A stretch of DNA of 64,000 nucleotides, taken from Chrysomallon squamiferum. Lineage: Eukaryota; Mollusca; Gastropoda; Neomphalida; Peltospiridae. A model generated the notes under the pieces. That model did no database searches. It saw only the letters and a program-made list of their open reading frames with translations, and was not told the origin of the DNA. Each line of letters starts with the position of its first letter. Positions within the stretch are counted from its first letter, which is position 1. The stretch covers positions 2,313,167 to 2,377,166 of the forward strand of contig CM022665.1 of NCBI GenBank assembly GCA_012295275.1. The letters are read 5' to 3'. Position numbers and translations under genes: made by a program. This document shows positions 1 through 14,769 of the stretch, one piece after another.

Positions 1-3000
1 CCAGCAGATAAGTACATCCATCTTCCAAAATGATGGTAAGCACATACAATAGTGTATACGACACTTTGTGAAAAGATGAGAATACTGTGGTGTTAAAATC
101 CAAATTATTAACTGAAATGAGGCCCCAATACAAAGTTTTGGGCACTGTATTCTTAGACTTGAAAAAACATCATTTCAGCATACTAAAACCAATGTTATTA
201 CTTTTTTTTTTTCAGTAATTATTCATGAATATATTAACACCCTACTTATGTGTGAAATGACAGGTATAATTAGGCTGAGAAATCTGTTGTCCAAGCTTCT
301 AAAACAATTAAATTTAACTGCAGTCAGTAGGTATCTTTTGCTTTCATCATTTACACACACACATTTTCTAACCATGTTTGAAACAGTATTTAATAAAGTG
401 TAAGGATAATATTAGTATCAGAATGATGATTCATTAACAGAAATTTTCTGAGATTCCATTTAGTTTTATTGTTGTCATTATCATGATTAATAAATAAAAC
501 ATTCCAGATAATTTATTCATTAGAAACAAGAAGTATACTGCATGTAGATTTTTTAACCACAATTATTGGTATTAGGTTGTTTTTCACACACACACACACT
601 TTCTTCTCATATTAAACTGGTGTAATGTGTATACGGCTCTCTATTAAAAAAGATTAATCCAAAGAATCATTGCTGCAGTACATCTGTTTACAAACAACAA
701 AAGCACAATGACTGGTATTAAATAGTAATTTATTTTCAAGATATAGTGTCTATTTTGTGAAAAGCAATTCTTTGTTGCTTTGATAGAAATGTTAAGCATT
801 TTTATATTCTATTTTTATGCAAAATATATACATAATTACAGTTACCCACAGCATGAGCTCATAAATAATTTTTAAAATCTGCTTACATTCTTCATTTGCT
901 ATCCAGCTACAATAATAATTTTCTGCTTAAAGGTTATTTACAAAGTTTAAGAACTAACTTGCACATTAATAAAATTTTGTGCACAAAAGCAAAAGACAAT
1001 CACAGAAACACTACAGAAACAGATAGAAAAACTTGGTCAAACCAACTTCAAATTTAACATTTTCATAAAGATTTTTTTAGACTTAGGAGGGGTGAAGAAA
1101 AGAATAATTTTTAATTACAAATTGGCAAAATTTATTTTTTATAATTTTAAAAATGTTTGTTGACAATCCCCTCCCCCCAAAAACAACAACAAGGATCAAT
1201 TTACAGATATTTTACTCAAATAATTTGAATTCATTTTTAATTTGCTAACTAAAACAATAATATTAATATCTATCACCTGGCCTTTTTTAAATGTTCTTAA
1301 AATTTCATTGAAATTTTAATAAATATATGAACAAATATCTGTCAGGAATTCTCTTTGTTAAATAATGCCTATGTCTCTCATTAAAAACAAAATTAAACAA
1401 TTTTACTGTTGCAAATATTGAATCAACAATGCATGACATTTTTGTTAATCTGGTCTGACAACTTTAGCTAACCCCCCCTCCAAAACAAAACAACAAAAAA
1501 CATTAAGCAATTTTAAAGCCAAAATAATAACGTAATTACATACAATTTAAAAGATTTTTGAAATTTTTAATTTCTGTCACAAAATATATCTGGAATCTCT
1601 GGAATGGCCTAGATACATTTCATACAAATATATCTAATTATTTTATTTAGTAAACATCTGGCATGTATATATTAAAAAAACTTGATTCCAAAATGTATAG
1701 GGAAAAAGAAAAAATTTGTGTTTACTTCTTTAGCTGTTTGTGGTTTTCAAGAAGTTTTCAATGTGTATTAAAAGAAATTAACTTTCCTTAGAATTTCACT
1801 ATATTATATATATACACACACACACACATATATATCTATATCAGGGAAGGTGTTAATCTGCAGTTACTTGTCCAAAACAAGTACATTAACTCAAGCACTG
1901 ACCTAATCACACACGAAAATAAAACTGTAGGAAAAACAATTGTTCACAATTGAGTATTCTTCAGTTGTTTGTTTGTAACATCTGAAATGAATTGCTTGTA
2001 ATATTTTAATTGCTGATTATGAAATTAATTATTGTTATCTTCAGTTGTTTAAAGCTGAATATCAGTGTAAAGTTTATGGTGAATGCTTAAATTTAAAGGA
2101 AGACCTTATTTTTTCTGTATGTTTGTGCCTACTACATGTGCATTTTTAGCCATTATATATATATATATATATATATAATACACTCACTGTTTTGGTTCAA
2201 TTAGGAATATATATATATATCAATTTAATAATAATTTCTGTCATCAACTATCCATTGTAACTAATTTCAGAATTTGAAAACTGGAATTTGTTTTTGATGG
2301 AAGGCCTCACTTGTAATCATGTTTATGCATTTACATTGCACAAATGTTACTGTAAATCAAATTTTATCGTTTCAGTGTTCCTAACTTTGTTTTACAACCA
2401 GTATAAATCTTTTAATGGCTGGCTGCCTGAAACATATTTAGAACAGTATTTATTTAACAATATATTTCCAGTTCTTGACAGTTGACTTTTCTTCCTATAC
2501 CTTGATAAAACAAAGGATGAAGCAAACAATGAGTTTCTGTTGTAGGTTTTATCTTTTGCAAACTCCAAAACAACAATGAAAAACAAAACCAACTGAGACA
2601 AAATTTACTAAACAATTTGCACCAATCAGAATTTACATTGTGCACTTTAAAATGGATGTCAGCACATTTACAAGGTGTGTAACAAATTAATTTTTAAAGC
2701 AGTAGATATTTGTTAGAAAGAATCATTATTTATAATAGAGGAAAATAAAATTAATATTTTCTTTTATTTAAACTGATATGATAAAATGTATTTATAAGAA
2801 TTCAATAAATGATTTTAAAATAAATCTTAAAAGAAAAACTGTAACTTTAAAAAAGAAAAGAAATAAAGAAACAAACTTAATTTTTCTCCTAGTAATATGC
2901 AAACACACGTAACTCTATTTTAGTTATATTTTATTACAATTTTAAAATAACAAATTGTAAGTTTACAAATCAGCTCATTTAATCTTAATGTAGCTAACCA

Positions 3001-6000
3001 ACTTAAAATTCCTAATGAAGCACATTAAAAGTTAAAAATGAAAATTTGCAGGAACTATAAATGAAAACTGGATATCCCAACTACATTGCCATACATTTAT
3101 TTATTATTTAAAATAGTGACAATGAACATTTGCAAAACCTGAACCAAATTATTTTTACAAATGATCTTATAATCATGCCAGTTTCAAAACTAAAAAAGTT
3201 GACATTCTTTTTTTTTTTTTAGTTATTTATAATTATTAATTATTTATAGTTATTTATTATTACTGACATGAACATGATTTTGTTTGATTTTTTTTTTTCA
3301 ATCTACCCAATGCAAACAAAAGAAAAACATGACAAAATTTCAAACCAAGAAAAAGTAATTAAACCCATACCTAACAAAGTGTGATGATATGTACAAAATG
3401 TGGTTGCAGGATTTAAGTTCATTCAGTATAAACAGAATTTCTGTTTTTATGTGGTCAAAAAGTTTTGACTTAATGACATTAAAAAAAAATAATTGAAAAA
3501 AAAAAAAAAGGATTAATTTTTATAACAGTAACTGTACAAAATTTATTTTTCCCAATAATGGAAAAGGAGAATATTTTATTATTTTATTTTTATATACATT
3601 AAGAAATAAATAAATAATAGTTTTACAAGTAATGATTTTTGTCATCTAAAAACCTTATATTATTGTATGTATAAAATAATTAAAAATAGCATTTCATTCA
3701 GCACTTTTGAAATTTAATATAATAACTTATTATTAGAAAATAAAATTAACAGTAACACAGAGAAATTTTCTTTGTTTTTACTTGTATTACTTCAAGTTCT
3801 TGGCATTAAGAACACTATTTAAAAAATAAAATTTCTCAGATGGCCATGTAAACTAACTTACAGAAACCTGTTATTAAAGTGGACTCCTAAAGATAATATC
3901 TTCAGTAGTAAGATATTTAAAGTATAGTCACTATAGCGATATTATTTCTTATATATGAAAAAGAAAACCAAGAACTAATTAATTATTATTATAAAAATAG
4001 GTAATTGGAAAATTCATTTATTTCAATTAATTTCATTAAAACATTTCTATAAACAACATGGCACACATCAGAATAAAAACACATTCACATCGCAACACTC
4101 TTGAGAAGTTAATATGTTAGAACTATGCCAAGGGAAAAGCACTAAAAGAAACATAATGAAAAATCAATTAACTTCAGAGAACTTTAAGGTATATATCCAA
4201 ACCTAATATTATTTTAAACTCTTCTGAACAACAAACCTTTTGAAACAGGTAAAATAATAAAGCCTACATTGTAGACATCTGTATGTTTTAACACATCCTG
4301 TTTCAAAGAGCTTGATTTGAAAACAAGTATAGTGACAAAAATTATTTTATTAAATATACTGATCAGTGTCTAAACCCTTCGAACATGTCTGTATTAATAT
4401 ACTGATTTCCATTTGGCCCCAAAAGGATCAGCAGTCTCAGCTTGAAAATTACTAAAGAAACAGAGAAAAAAAACAGTTTCACTACAACAGTTATTGTAAC
4501 ATCTACTTAAACTAAAAATAATAATATTCATAATAATTTAGAATTAAAAAAAACATATAAAAAACTTGTTTAAAATTAATAATGAATGTAATAATTAAAT
4601 AAATGATGCTTTCAATAAATATCCACCTCAAAAGCAACAAGAACACTGAGCTTTAACAATTACTTATTTAAAATAACAAAGGGCAACAATTAATTAAATA
4701 GTTCATGCACATATTATTACATAAATATTATGCTACAATAATTCTGCATCTATCATCACAGATTTGAATCACACAGTAAGTTCAGATGAAAAACAATTCC
4801 ACCTGATAGTACACAGACCAGCTGTCAGTGGGACAGCTTCGTAAAATAATTTTTATCACAGTGAATCAATGTTGGTACACACTTGGTATGAAAACAAAAG
4901 AGGAAAATTTGTTTTAAAAAATTAAATCGCTCAATACACAAGCCTTGACTGGCAATTAATAAATTAACTATTACAAAAACTGTTCAGTGCCATCTTAGGA
5001 AGAAGCAATTACAAATATAGCTATTTTTTGTTTAAAAGTGGAATATTTTCAGGCAGGTATTGTTCTTGTGATATTTATGTAGACCACTGTTTTATTACTG
5101 TTATTATTATTATTTTTATTTTATTTTTTTTTTGAAAGGAAAAAAAGAAAAAGAATTTTGAAGATGGCTAACAAAAATATTAGCCTTAATGTTTGTAAAA
5201 ATGAAAATACAAATGTAATTAGTGTTATTCTGATTATATTAGTTTGTGTAATAAATGCTAATATATAAATACTGATTTCATTCAAATATATATATTTATA
5301 TACATGACGTATATCAGTTCTTTGCCTTGTTATTTTACTTTTATATTTCTATAATTCACATGTAAAATTTACACAAGCTACTGAAAGTAGAAACATCTTT
5401 TAATATTAACATCATTTAACATTCTGCATATTGTTAACCATATTGTACGTACATCAGAAATTAAACTAAAATCTTTCTTTTTTTTAATTTAATATTAAAC
5501 TGTTTTGGAGAAGTTTAGTCTAACTTTTGCTTTACTTTTATTTTGTTGTCTTTTACTAATGTCTTGCAACTACCATAAAATTAAAATTTATCACTGATCT
5601 ACTGGTGACTTTCTGGGTCTGGTTAGGTAGAAAACATATTAATAATGACATATGACAGAAATAAAAAGTGTTATGTGAGTTAAATCAACATTCTAAAATT
5701 AGATTCATACTGAAACAAATATGTAAGTGTATGTTATTAAAACTATTTAAAATACTGATGCAGAAGATGATAAAGACAATATCAGACAGTTCTGAATGAC
5801 ATTAATGCCTGTTTAACATAGAACCCTTTGTGAATAGCAAGACATTGTAGTAGAGAAGTGGGAAAAGGGGAAAACTGATAATTTGTTTTCTTTGCTGGAT
5901 TATTCTTGACATCAAGGCTCTGAGAACACAATGATGGTAAATTTGTTTTGTGCATTACTCCCAGATTAAGAAGAAATAGGCACCACAACCACTACCTTCT

Positions 6001-6184
6001 GTGTGAAGGTAAGATGTATTGCAGCTTACTGTTCTTTCACAGCAGCTGTTAACTGTCTGCTGAATTACAGAAGTCTTGTGGCTTAAGTATACTTGTTGCA
6101 CACACACTGTGAAATATTTACTGCTGCTGCTTGCTGTTTAGTACACTTAAAAATCCTTGCACAAACTATCATAACTGTGATGAC
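1..6184. other. AT-rich stretch without a confident gene
   Basis: I see no exon I can assign with confidence. The stretch is poly-A/poly-T rich, with short TA and AC runs (for example near 1800-1830 and 2155-2175). The part just below 6184 is less AT-rich and lies downstream of the WDR20 stop on the minus strand, so roughly 5.7-6.18 kb is probably WDR20 3'UTR. How far that UTR runs cannot be told, because many TTTATT motifs (minus-strand AATAAA) are present. One weak minus-strand exon candidate at 4394-4451 is described under findings. Confidence 0.5.
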
Positions 6185-9100
6185 TCATCCATCGTGTCCC
6201 TGGAAAACACATAAAACAATTAACATATTAAAATGATAAAAAATTAGTAATACTTTGATTGATACCATTTACACTTTTTACATTTGTAATTGTGATGAAG
6301 ATATTTTATTCCTAGTGATTTTACTGTTCCAAAACTAGCGTATGACTCAATTTATTATTTTACTTTCATCTGCAGATATGATGCTCTGTATCCCGATATG
6401 ACTAAGATATTATGTCACTATGTGATTTCTCTTTCCACAGCATTAAATTTGAAAGGTATTCCCCAACAAGATCTTGTTAAATAGATTTCTTTATAAATAT
6501 AATGCTGTATTTTCCTTCTGTGTTCTTTCTCCTATTAAGCACACCAGTTTTATCTCTCATATAACTGTTTTACATACCTGCTCACCATCAGTTATCACAA
6601 CATCCATTTGTAACTGGTTATGTTTCGTTAGTCACTTAGTGTGAAAATATAATTCAGTCTTTTGATATATTTTATTACAATTATGCCAGTCTTTCTTACA
6701 AATAAAAAATTACTGTTTACTGATCATAATTTAAAATGGCAATAAAATTATTGTGCCAAATCTGAATTTAATTGAATGAAATATTTTCAAAAACAACATA
6801 CATTTTTGACTAAACACATCATGAAGAACTATCTGAATATTTTCAGACAGTTAAAATTCACAAAAGTTTTTTTTTTTTTTATTATTATGACAGCCTTCAT
6901 TCAGAATCTACCATTAACAATTTTCAGTCTAATTTTCCAGCTTTCTAATAATAATTATATAACTGAAGTTACTTTGTTATCCAAGAGTATTTAATGACTT
7001 TTATTTTGAATAAAAATAAATCTTAAAAATACCATCTCAAAACAGTAAAAGAAGATAGATATGTTTGGTTATGGAGATGGAAAAAAAAACCCTGCTAAGT
7101 CTGATTAGCAGAAATGGATCTTTTATAATTATAATCCCATCTAGTATTTTCTAAAAACATATTTTAGAAAATACTACATGTTTTTATAATATCTGACATA
7201 TTATTTTCTGTTTTTATATATACTCATACATCTTTTAAACTGAAAAGTACATGTCAGAGTAGATATAAACTAGTTTGAGAGCTCTGGCTGCAACTACTAT
7301 TTAACGTATACTTACATTTCCAGGTCTGGCCCATGTACATACTAATCCTTCTTGGCAAGCAGTCACAATACATTCTTCACGAAAAACAAGTGAAGTTAAA
7401 CGTTCATGTGCCACTTTCTTGCAAATAACAGGTTCTAAAACAGGAACTTCATCAAGTCTAGGACAGCATGAACTACCTAGCAGTTTTATTGATTCATCTA
7501 TAGGTCGAACATGATTAGACTTGAGTACATTCACTTTATCAGTATTACGACTTGCCAAACTGAAATTTCTTTTATGTTCTTTTTTCTCCTGACTCTCCTT
7601 CCTGTCTGCCACTGATAACGTGGCAAATTTATTTCCTGCATTCATGACAGCATTCTGAATGGAGTGTGCATTGCAGTCCATAGCTGAAATATCATTGCTT
7701 CCAACAGAATTGGACTTTTGTGAGTTAGGCAAGCTGTTACACCGGGGTAGTGCACTGGCAGAGTTTGCAATAACACTTGTTCTAGTCCTGCCAAATGGTT
7801 GTTTAATGACATCTTCTGTCAAGTCCCATAAACAAAGACAAGTATCCTGACTCACTGAACCAAAACGATATGACGTGAATCTCAATTTTGTACTGTCCAA
7901 GGAATTCTGATGGTGCACATGTGCTCCATTTGCTTGTGGTACATCTGTTAACACACTATTCTGACTCATGTGGTTAGGTTGGCTGTTTGATCTCAAGTCT
8001 CCTTCTGTCCATTCACATGTTTCATCGTCACATGTACATGTAAAGGTATCAAATGCCACAACATTAACCCATGAACCATGACCCTGCCCCCTGCATATAA
8101 CTCTTTTTTCAAGAAATGACCACACTGTAACTAGGTCATCCTCACCTCCAGTCACCAAGTATTTGCTATCAGGTGACCAACACACACACAGAAGACCACC
8201 AAAGTAACTTTTCATACAGCCAACAAGTTCCATTGAGTTATAGTTAAAGACTCTTAAAAATCCATCCTGTCCAACTACTGCCAAATAACGAGAACAAGGT
8301 GAGAAAGAAAATTCATTGATGCATCCATGACCAATTACCCAGCGATATAATGGGTTCCGAGTACTTTTGGTCTTACATGTGTATACTGAAAACCCTTCAC
8401 CCTGTTTAAAAAGTTGGTAATGGGGTGGAGCCTGACCACATGGTAATTCTTCGTTGTAGAGATACATCTGTCCACTTCCATGAGATACCAGAAACTGGTT
8501 GGGGGAGCCAGGAATCCATTTAATACATGTCACCTTTGTTTTATCTATCAGTCTCTGTAAATATGAAATAAGAATCATGAAATTTATTCTTTTATTATAA
8601 CATTTTGAACAATTAAAGTTAAACTAAACATTTATTACCAAAAGTCCATTTTAGAATTAAAATATACAACAATTATTATATATTAGATTTTTTATTACTT
8701 CAATAATTAACAAAATCATTTAAACAGTGTATTACCTCCTCATTATAAAGTTTGCTTATTTCTTTCTTGATAGGATCTATGAGTTGCACCTGACCAGCTG
8801 TAAACCCAACCAGCAAAAGAACACTTTCAGAAGTGACATAACATTCATTAAAGTCATGACATGTTGGCATAGTTCCTTTGTAGATTCTTTTGTCTAATGG
8901 TCGAGTTAAGTCAGCAGCCTGTAAATAAACATGTTCTGAATCATAAAACTATTTAGTCATAAACATTTTAATGTCATTTGAAAAAAAAAGGAGTAAATTA
9001 ACCCCAAAAGGTTTTGTCAAAGCAATTGTTTTTTTTAACTATGCTTCAAAGGCCCCTTTGTCATCAAAAATAAACTGTAGAACACTTTTAATGTCTAGAG

Positions 9101-9683
9101 TGAGATATTTTACATAAAATAGGTCCATTCTTTCTGGTATTCTTCATTAATACGTTGGGGTTTTTTTTCTCTTCTTACTGCTAATGCACATTAGAAAGTA
9201 CTGCACTAACTGAATTCCTTGAACAGAGTAACCTGATGCTGACAGCTAACACTCTTTATAATCAAACAACTTAATAAACTATTTTCAACACCATGTAATT
9301 ATCATGTAATATATGTATAATCACTTATCAGGCAATTAAACATACACACAAAACAACATACCATATTAACAATTTTTATTATGTTTTAATGATCTACTGA
9401 TTTCATCACTGATAAGAAAAACTGAATATATCATTAGTTTTATTGCATTACATACCCTTCTTGCTAGTGCTTGTAAGTTATTTTTTAAAAGAATCCCAAA
9501 TTTGTTTATAATGTATTATACAAACAAAGATTATCAAATATATTAACAGAAATGGTGTGTGGATGGTCATACAAAAGAATTCATTAAAAGATTTTTGGAT
9601 CTGCGATGTATGTTCTTACATTTTATTCAAGGTTTTGGGGGGGGTATTTTTTTATTATTATTAACCTTCTTTTTCTTTCTTTT

Positions 9684-9744
<61 letters not shown>

Positions 9745-10987
9745 ACTAGATTATTTATATAAACAGATCTTTTATTGAGTAATCTCAGATCTGATAAAAT
9801 CAGATAATTCTTTAAAACTTTTTTTTGTTTGTTTTTAATGAACCTGATGAATTATTAGGAGCTGTTTACAATTACCTAAATTTATTTTGGACAGATCAAG
9901 TCATTGTTTTGTTTGTTACTACGAACCAAACTTTGTTATAAAGTACTGTTAAAGCACAATAAAATTATGCTACCACACAATTAAATAAATTTTGTCATTT
10001 TTGTAATCTTTGCAATAAAATATGGTTTATTTCACACTCAAGTGAATAATCAAATATTAATGACACATTAATACATTTTCATATTAACAGTTGTTAAGAT
10101 GCCATTGTCAAACACACACACACACACATTTTGCAGCTAGAGATGTTTCAAATGCATCTGAACATAACAAAAAAGCACATAAACAGCTTACATAAAACTT
10201 TTTTTTTTTTTTTTTTTTGGTTTGTACATTTTTTTATTATTATTTCAATTATTATTTTCCTTTTTTTTTTTTTTAAATGAATATTATTGTTTGTCAGAAA
10301 TACGTTTTTTTTCATCATTTTTAATGAAAATTTATTTCCAGTAAATTTACTGAAAACTATATACACAGAGAGACAGATAGATTAGATAGATATACTATCA
10401 TATAGATATATGATATTTTTTTTTTTTTTTTTTTTTTTTTTGTAATATATGTTTAAACACATACTGCAATCACGTTAAATTAGTTTGAAAAAATAATATG
10501 AACTATACTCAAGAATAACCATAGGTATAAGTTATGATATTTGAGTCAATAAATGATATGAAATTGAATGAACTTTAGCGGAAGTAACAGGTAATAAATG
10601 TGTTTTGCATTAATTCGGAAATCTTTGAAAAACGTTTTACATCACTTGTAAAAAGCAATTTGTGATACATGCTTTTTCATTTGTACACTGTTCTGCATCA
10701 TTAGTAAAACATTAGAAAATATATGTCACAGGAAATACCTTTTTTACTCCCTTGTAAACATATACGTAAAGCTCCCTGCCAACGTTAAAACATAATCTAT
10801 CTGGAGATCCTTGTTCGTCGTTCACACTAACAAAAGACACTTTAACAGGTGTATTCGCTTGTCCATTGTAAGCCACACGGGTCGGCTTTGAATATTCAGA
10901 TAGTGGCATTAATTTGTAACATCCTTCTCTGGTGGCAAAGTGTGTTTTTATCTCATCTTTACCACCACCTTCACTCTGTGCCGCCAT
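6185..10987 (-). CDS. WDR20: WD repeat-containing protein 20 (WDR20) homologue, four coding exons
   Basis: WDR20 is a WD40 propeller protein that binds and activates the deubiquitinases USP12 and USP46 together with WDR48/UAF1 (family knowledge). Exons on the minus strand: 10739-10987, 8736-8918, 7316-8554 and a short terminal exon 6185-6199. All junctions are GT/AG and keep frame, giving 83+61+413+4 = 561 residues; human WDR20 is 569. Recognisable blocks are FNVGRELYVYVYKGVKK at the end of exon 1, VGFTAGQVQLIDPIKKE in exon 2, and STRNPLYRW, SQDGFLRVFNYNS-like, KSYFGGLLCVCWSPDSKYLV, TGGEDDLVTVWSF, RFGSVSQDTCLCLWDLTED and ERLTSLVFREECIVTACQEG in exon 3. A serine/asparagine-rich low-complexity insert sits before the last blade, as in vertebrates. 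The start MAAQSEGG (10987) was chosen over an upstream in-frame Met at 11041 because it matches the family N-terminus. The terminal exon (GHDG, stop) is the least certain part; reading through the exon 3 donor would give VSIR and a stop at 7301. Confidence 0.93.
9687..9741. repeat. (GA)n microsatellite
   Basis: About 27 uninterrupted GA dinucleotides in the first intron of the WDR20 gene. Open reading frames across it are low-complexity (RERERE) and not genes. Confidence 0.97.
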
Positions 10988-12416
10988 GTTGGGACAAAAC
11001 TCCTGTCTGGAAGGTGCCCGTATTCCATTGCTACTGCGCATGCTTTGAAAGATACTTCCTCTTAGCCATCAAAACAAATACACGTGGTTTCTGACATTTC
11101 ACCTCAGCTCCTTCTGCATGTTGATTATGCTGTCAGCATATTATTCACCGTTATTTATTCTTATTTTATTTATTGTAAGAAACTTAAGAAATGCCCCATA
11201 TTTAAATTATACATTCAGTGTAAATGTACACTGAAATGTAAACACTTTAATATGTTTTTTTTTTTTTTTTTTTGGTTAACAAATAGAACAAATACAAGGA
11301 CATCAGTGATCAACTAATATTTTATATAATTTCGTACACAAAAGTGATAAAATAACCAATTTTCTTTTCATTTGAAATTCTTTGATTCAAAATTAATTTT
11401 CTTTATTTTATAATAAAATAATCGCAATTAAGTCAAAACTTACAATTTCGCTGAAGAAATAATAATAAGTTAATGTGTTTATATCAACGTATCCTGTTTT
11501 AATTTTAAAAAAAGAAAAGAAAAGAGAAATCAACTGACGTTTTAATAACTAAATTTAAAAAAAGAAAATGCTTATGGCGACTAATGCAGTGTATATATTC
11601 ATGCAGTCACTGGACAAGCAGAGTTCTGCTGTATATTCCTATCGATTAATATATATTTTATTTATGTCGTTTACCAAAGGTATTTTTTAATGAAATACCT
11701 AAATATAATTTGCAATATATGCCAGCGATGTATCCTTCTTTTTCATGTATTTGTATAGCTGAAAACATCCAAGATGCCTCCAACATACTTGCTAGTAATA
11801 AATTCATAATTATGAAATCTTCGCATTCACAAACACACGTAACACGCACATACAAACGTACAAATATAATTTTCAGTACAGCCTTTAAATACCTTATACA
11901 AGTGACAATAACATTATTACGAAAACACCGCAGCTACTATACCGCTGTTAACGTTAGCTATCACTGCAATTACCACAGTTTTATTAGTTTATAATTCATT
12001 AATAAATTAAGGAATGTGAGGAATCAAGGTTAGCATGTTGTAAAGTTAGAATGTTGGAAAAGTGTTTTCAAAAGATAGTTTTATATTTAAAAATTATATT
12101 TTATATAACTTTTTATTTATTTATTTATTTATTATTTATTATTATTACTATTATTATTATTGTTATTATTATTAAATTCCACATCCGAAAATCAAATTAA
12201 AATTTGTATAGCAATGAAAACAATGTTCATGTTTTCAACAGACGGGTCAGTGATTAATATCGGTGACTGGTACATAACTATAGTATTTACAACGTACACA
12301 GGATAAATAATATATTGCACCGAAATATCTAATGATCTAACCTCCTCGTAATCTTTATCAGAACAAAACAAAATTTCCTTTGCCGCTAATATACATTATT
12401 GGAAAGACATTTACGT

Positions 12417-12418
<2 letters not shown>

Positions 12419-12464
<46 letters not shown>
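12419..12464. repeat. (GT)n microsatellite
   Basis: About 23 GT units in the WDR20-HSP90 spacer. Confidence 0.97.
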
Positions 12465-12466
<2 letters not shown>

Positions 12467-13930
12467 TTCGAAATAATAAAGACTGACTATTTTTGAAACC
12501 AGTATAATAATATTTCTGTCCCATAAATATCACTATCTTAATATTTTCAGTTGAACATATATGTATATATATATATATATATAAAGTCTGCACAAATTAA
12601 GGAGGTAAGAAAACATGTACATAATAATAATAATAATAATAAAATAAATATATGAATAATAAATTTTAAATTACAATGCAATAATAAAATAAATAAATAA
12701 AAGATATTTTGAACAAGAAGTATTTATTCCGATTTCGATACCTTGTGAGCTAAATTAGGTACTAAATGTATTCACATTTTCAGACACAAATTATTGGTTT
12801 TAATTTATTTTTTCATCGATACGATCTTTCAGATATGTTGAAACATGATGACTAAATCAGCAGTAAGTTTTTAATGGGTTAAGATGTGTGTAACGTTCAA
12901 ATTAGATGAGGCCATAAAATAGGGCCTAGACTAATAATTTAAATATTTTACACTATGATTTAAACTAAATAAGACATTCACAACTTTAACAGACATTTTA
13001 ATCGGTTTTGTGAAGCGCACGTGAATTCTAACAATGCCAAACTCGCATCTCTTAGATGTAAATCTTGTAGTAAATCTATGAGATCGTTTTTACAAAATAC
13101 AATATTCATTTCAGATTAAATGTATTAGTTAAATCTATTCTTTTCATTTACGTAATCATCTAGATACTGATACTAAGCCAAATATAAGTAGTTAACCAAT
13201 GTAATCTTTTACAAAATTTAAAAAAGAAAAACGAAAGAAGTGTCACGTGTTCATAACATTGTTTGGAGTCTGCGCATGGGAAATATCTGTACAAAAGCAG
13301 GTATTGGTAAGTGGTTGCCCTCTCGATTTTAAATGAACGTTTCCATTTTAATATCAGAAGAACTACATTAGGTTTCAAACTGTACAAAATTAATCTTATT
13401 TTAAGATTTAAAACTTGACGAATATTAGTGAAAGATTATGATAAGAAAAATAACATGTAATCATAAATCAACCACTAACATTGGGCAATTTCAAATCGTC
13501 TGTGAAAGCAATGTTATAATGACATAAAATTTGAAAATAAACAAAAAGCTTCTTCAAAAAATAATTCATATTATTTAAATTATAATATGGACAAAAATTT
13601 TAACACAGAAATGAAGCGGGAAAACAAGCAAACGATAAAATGACGTCATCACCTAGGGCCTGAGTATTATAGCTATATGTGTTTCTCGGTACCCGGTAAT
13701 TTTTTTCTTTGGACTGTTTGTCATTTGGCTTGATTACCCGCGTCTAACTGTTTGCAAAATTACCCGACGTTTTATATATATATATATATATAAAAAATAA
13801 ATAATAATAATAATAAAACATGAATTCTAACATGAGTTTGGTGAATATTATGATCCGTGGTGTAAACAGAATATATACGTTTTGACATACAAACTCCGGT
13901 TACTAAAGTTAATTGTAAAATAAAAAATGC

Positions 13931-13973
<43 letters not shown>

Positions 13974-14220
13974 TGTTATTGTTGTTGTTGTTTAGTTTAC
14001 AAAGTAGTACTAAATAGGGTAGTTCAAAACACTGCTTTAAACAGGTTAAACCATACTAATCTGTATAGTGAACTCAGTCTCGAAGCTGAAATCAAATTCG
14101 ATATAATTAAACATACAAAAGAGGAGAAAAATATAAATCTCGTACCAATTTTTTTTTTTTTTTTTTTTTTTTTGCAGTAACTTACGTACAGTTTTATTAA
14201 GAACTCACTGTATTCAATGT

Positions 14221-14275
14221 AAGTTCGTCGTTATCAGGATCACCAAATTCAAATACAACATAATTTAAACACGAT

Positions 14276-14322
<47 letters not shown>

Positions 14323-14434
14323 ACGTACACGTACTGAAGCTAGCCTTCTGGAGAACTGTTCCACGACACACACACATATATATATATATATTATATACAT
14401 ATATACACACATTTTTATTAGTTTATATATATAT

Positions 14435-14466
<32 letters not shown>

Positions 14467-14557
14467 TCATTGTTATTTTCATTTAAATTGTTTATTTTTA
14501 TATTAAGTTCGTCGTTGTCAGTATCACCAAATTCAAATACAACAATTTAAACACGAT

Positions 14558-14604
<47 letters not shown>

Positions 14605-14715
14605 GTACTGAAGCTAGCCTTCTGGAGAACTGTTCCACTACACGATATATATATATATATATACACACACATATACATACATACATACATACATTTTTAT
14701 TAGTTTATATATATA

Positions 14716-14769
<54 letters not shown>

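Noticed and set aside
1-45. Possible exon end at the window edge (PADKYIHLPK and stop, or a GATG|GTAAGC donor)
   Set aside because: Too short to judge. Both a stop-ended frame and a donor can be read, and no neighbouring exon is visible.
7659-7850. Plus-strand ORF within WDR20 exon 3
   Set aside because: Antisense shadow of the conserved WDR20 coding exon.
9559-9762. ORF ending in a long RERERE run
   Set aside because: Translation of the (GA)n microsatellite inside a WDR20 intron.
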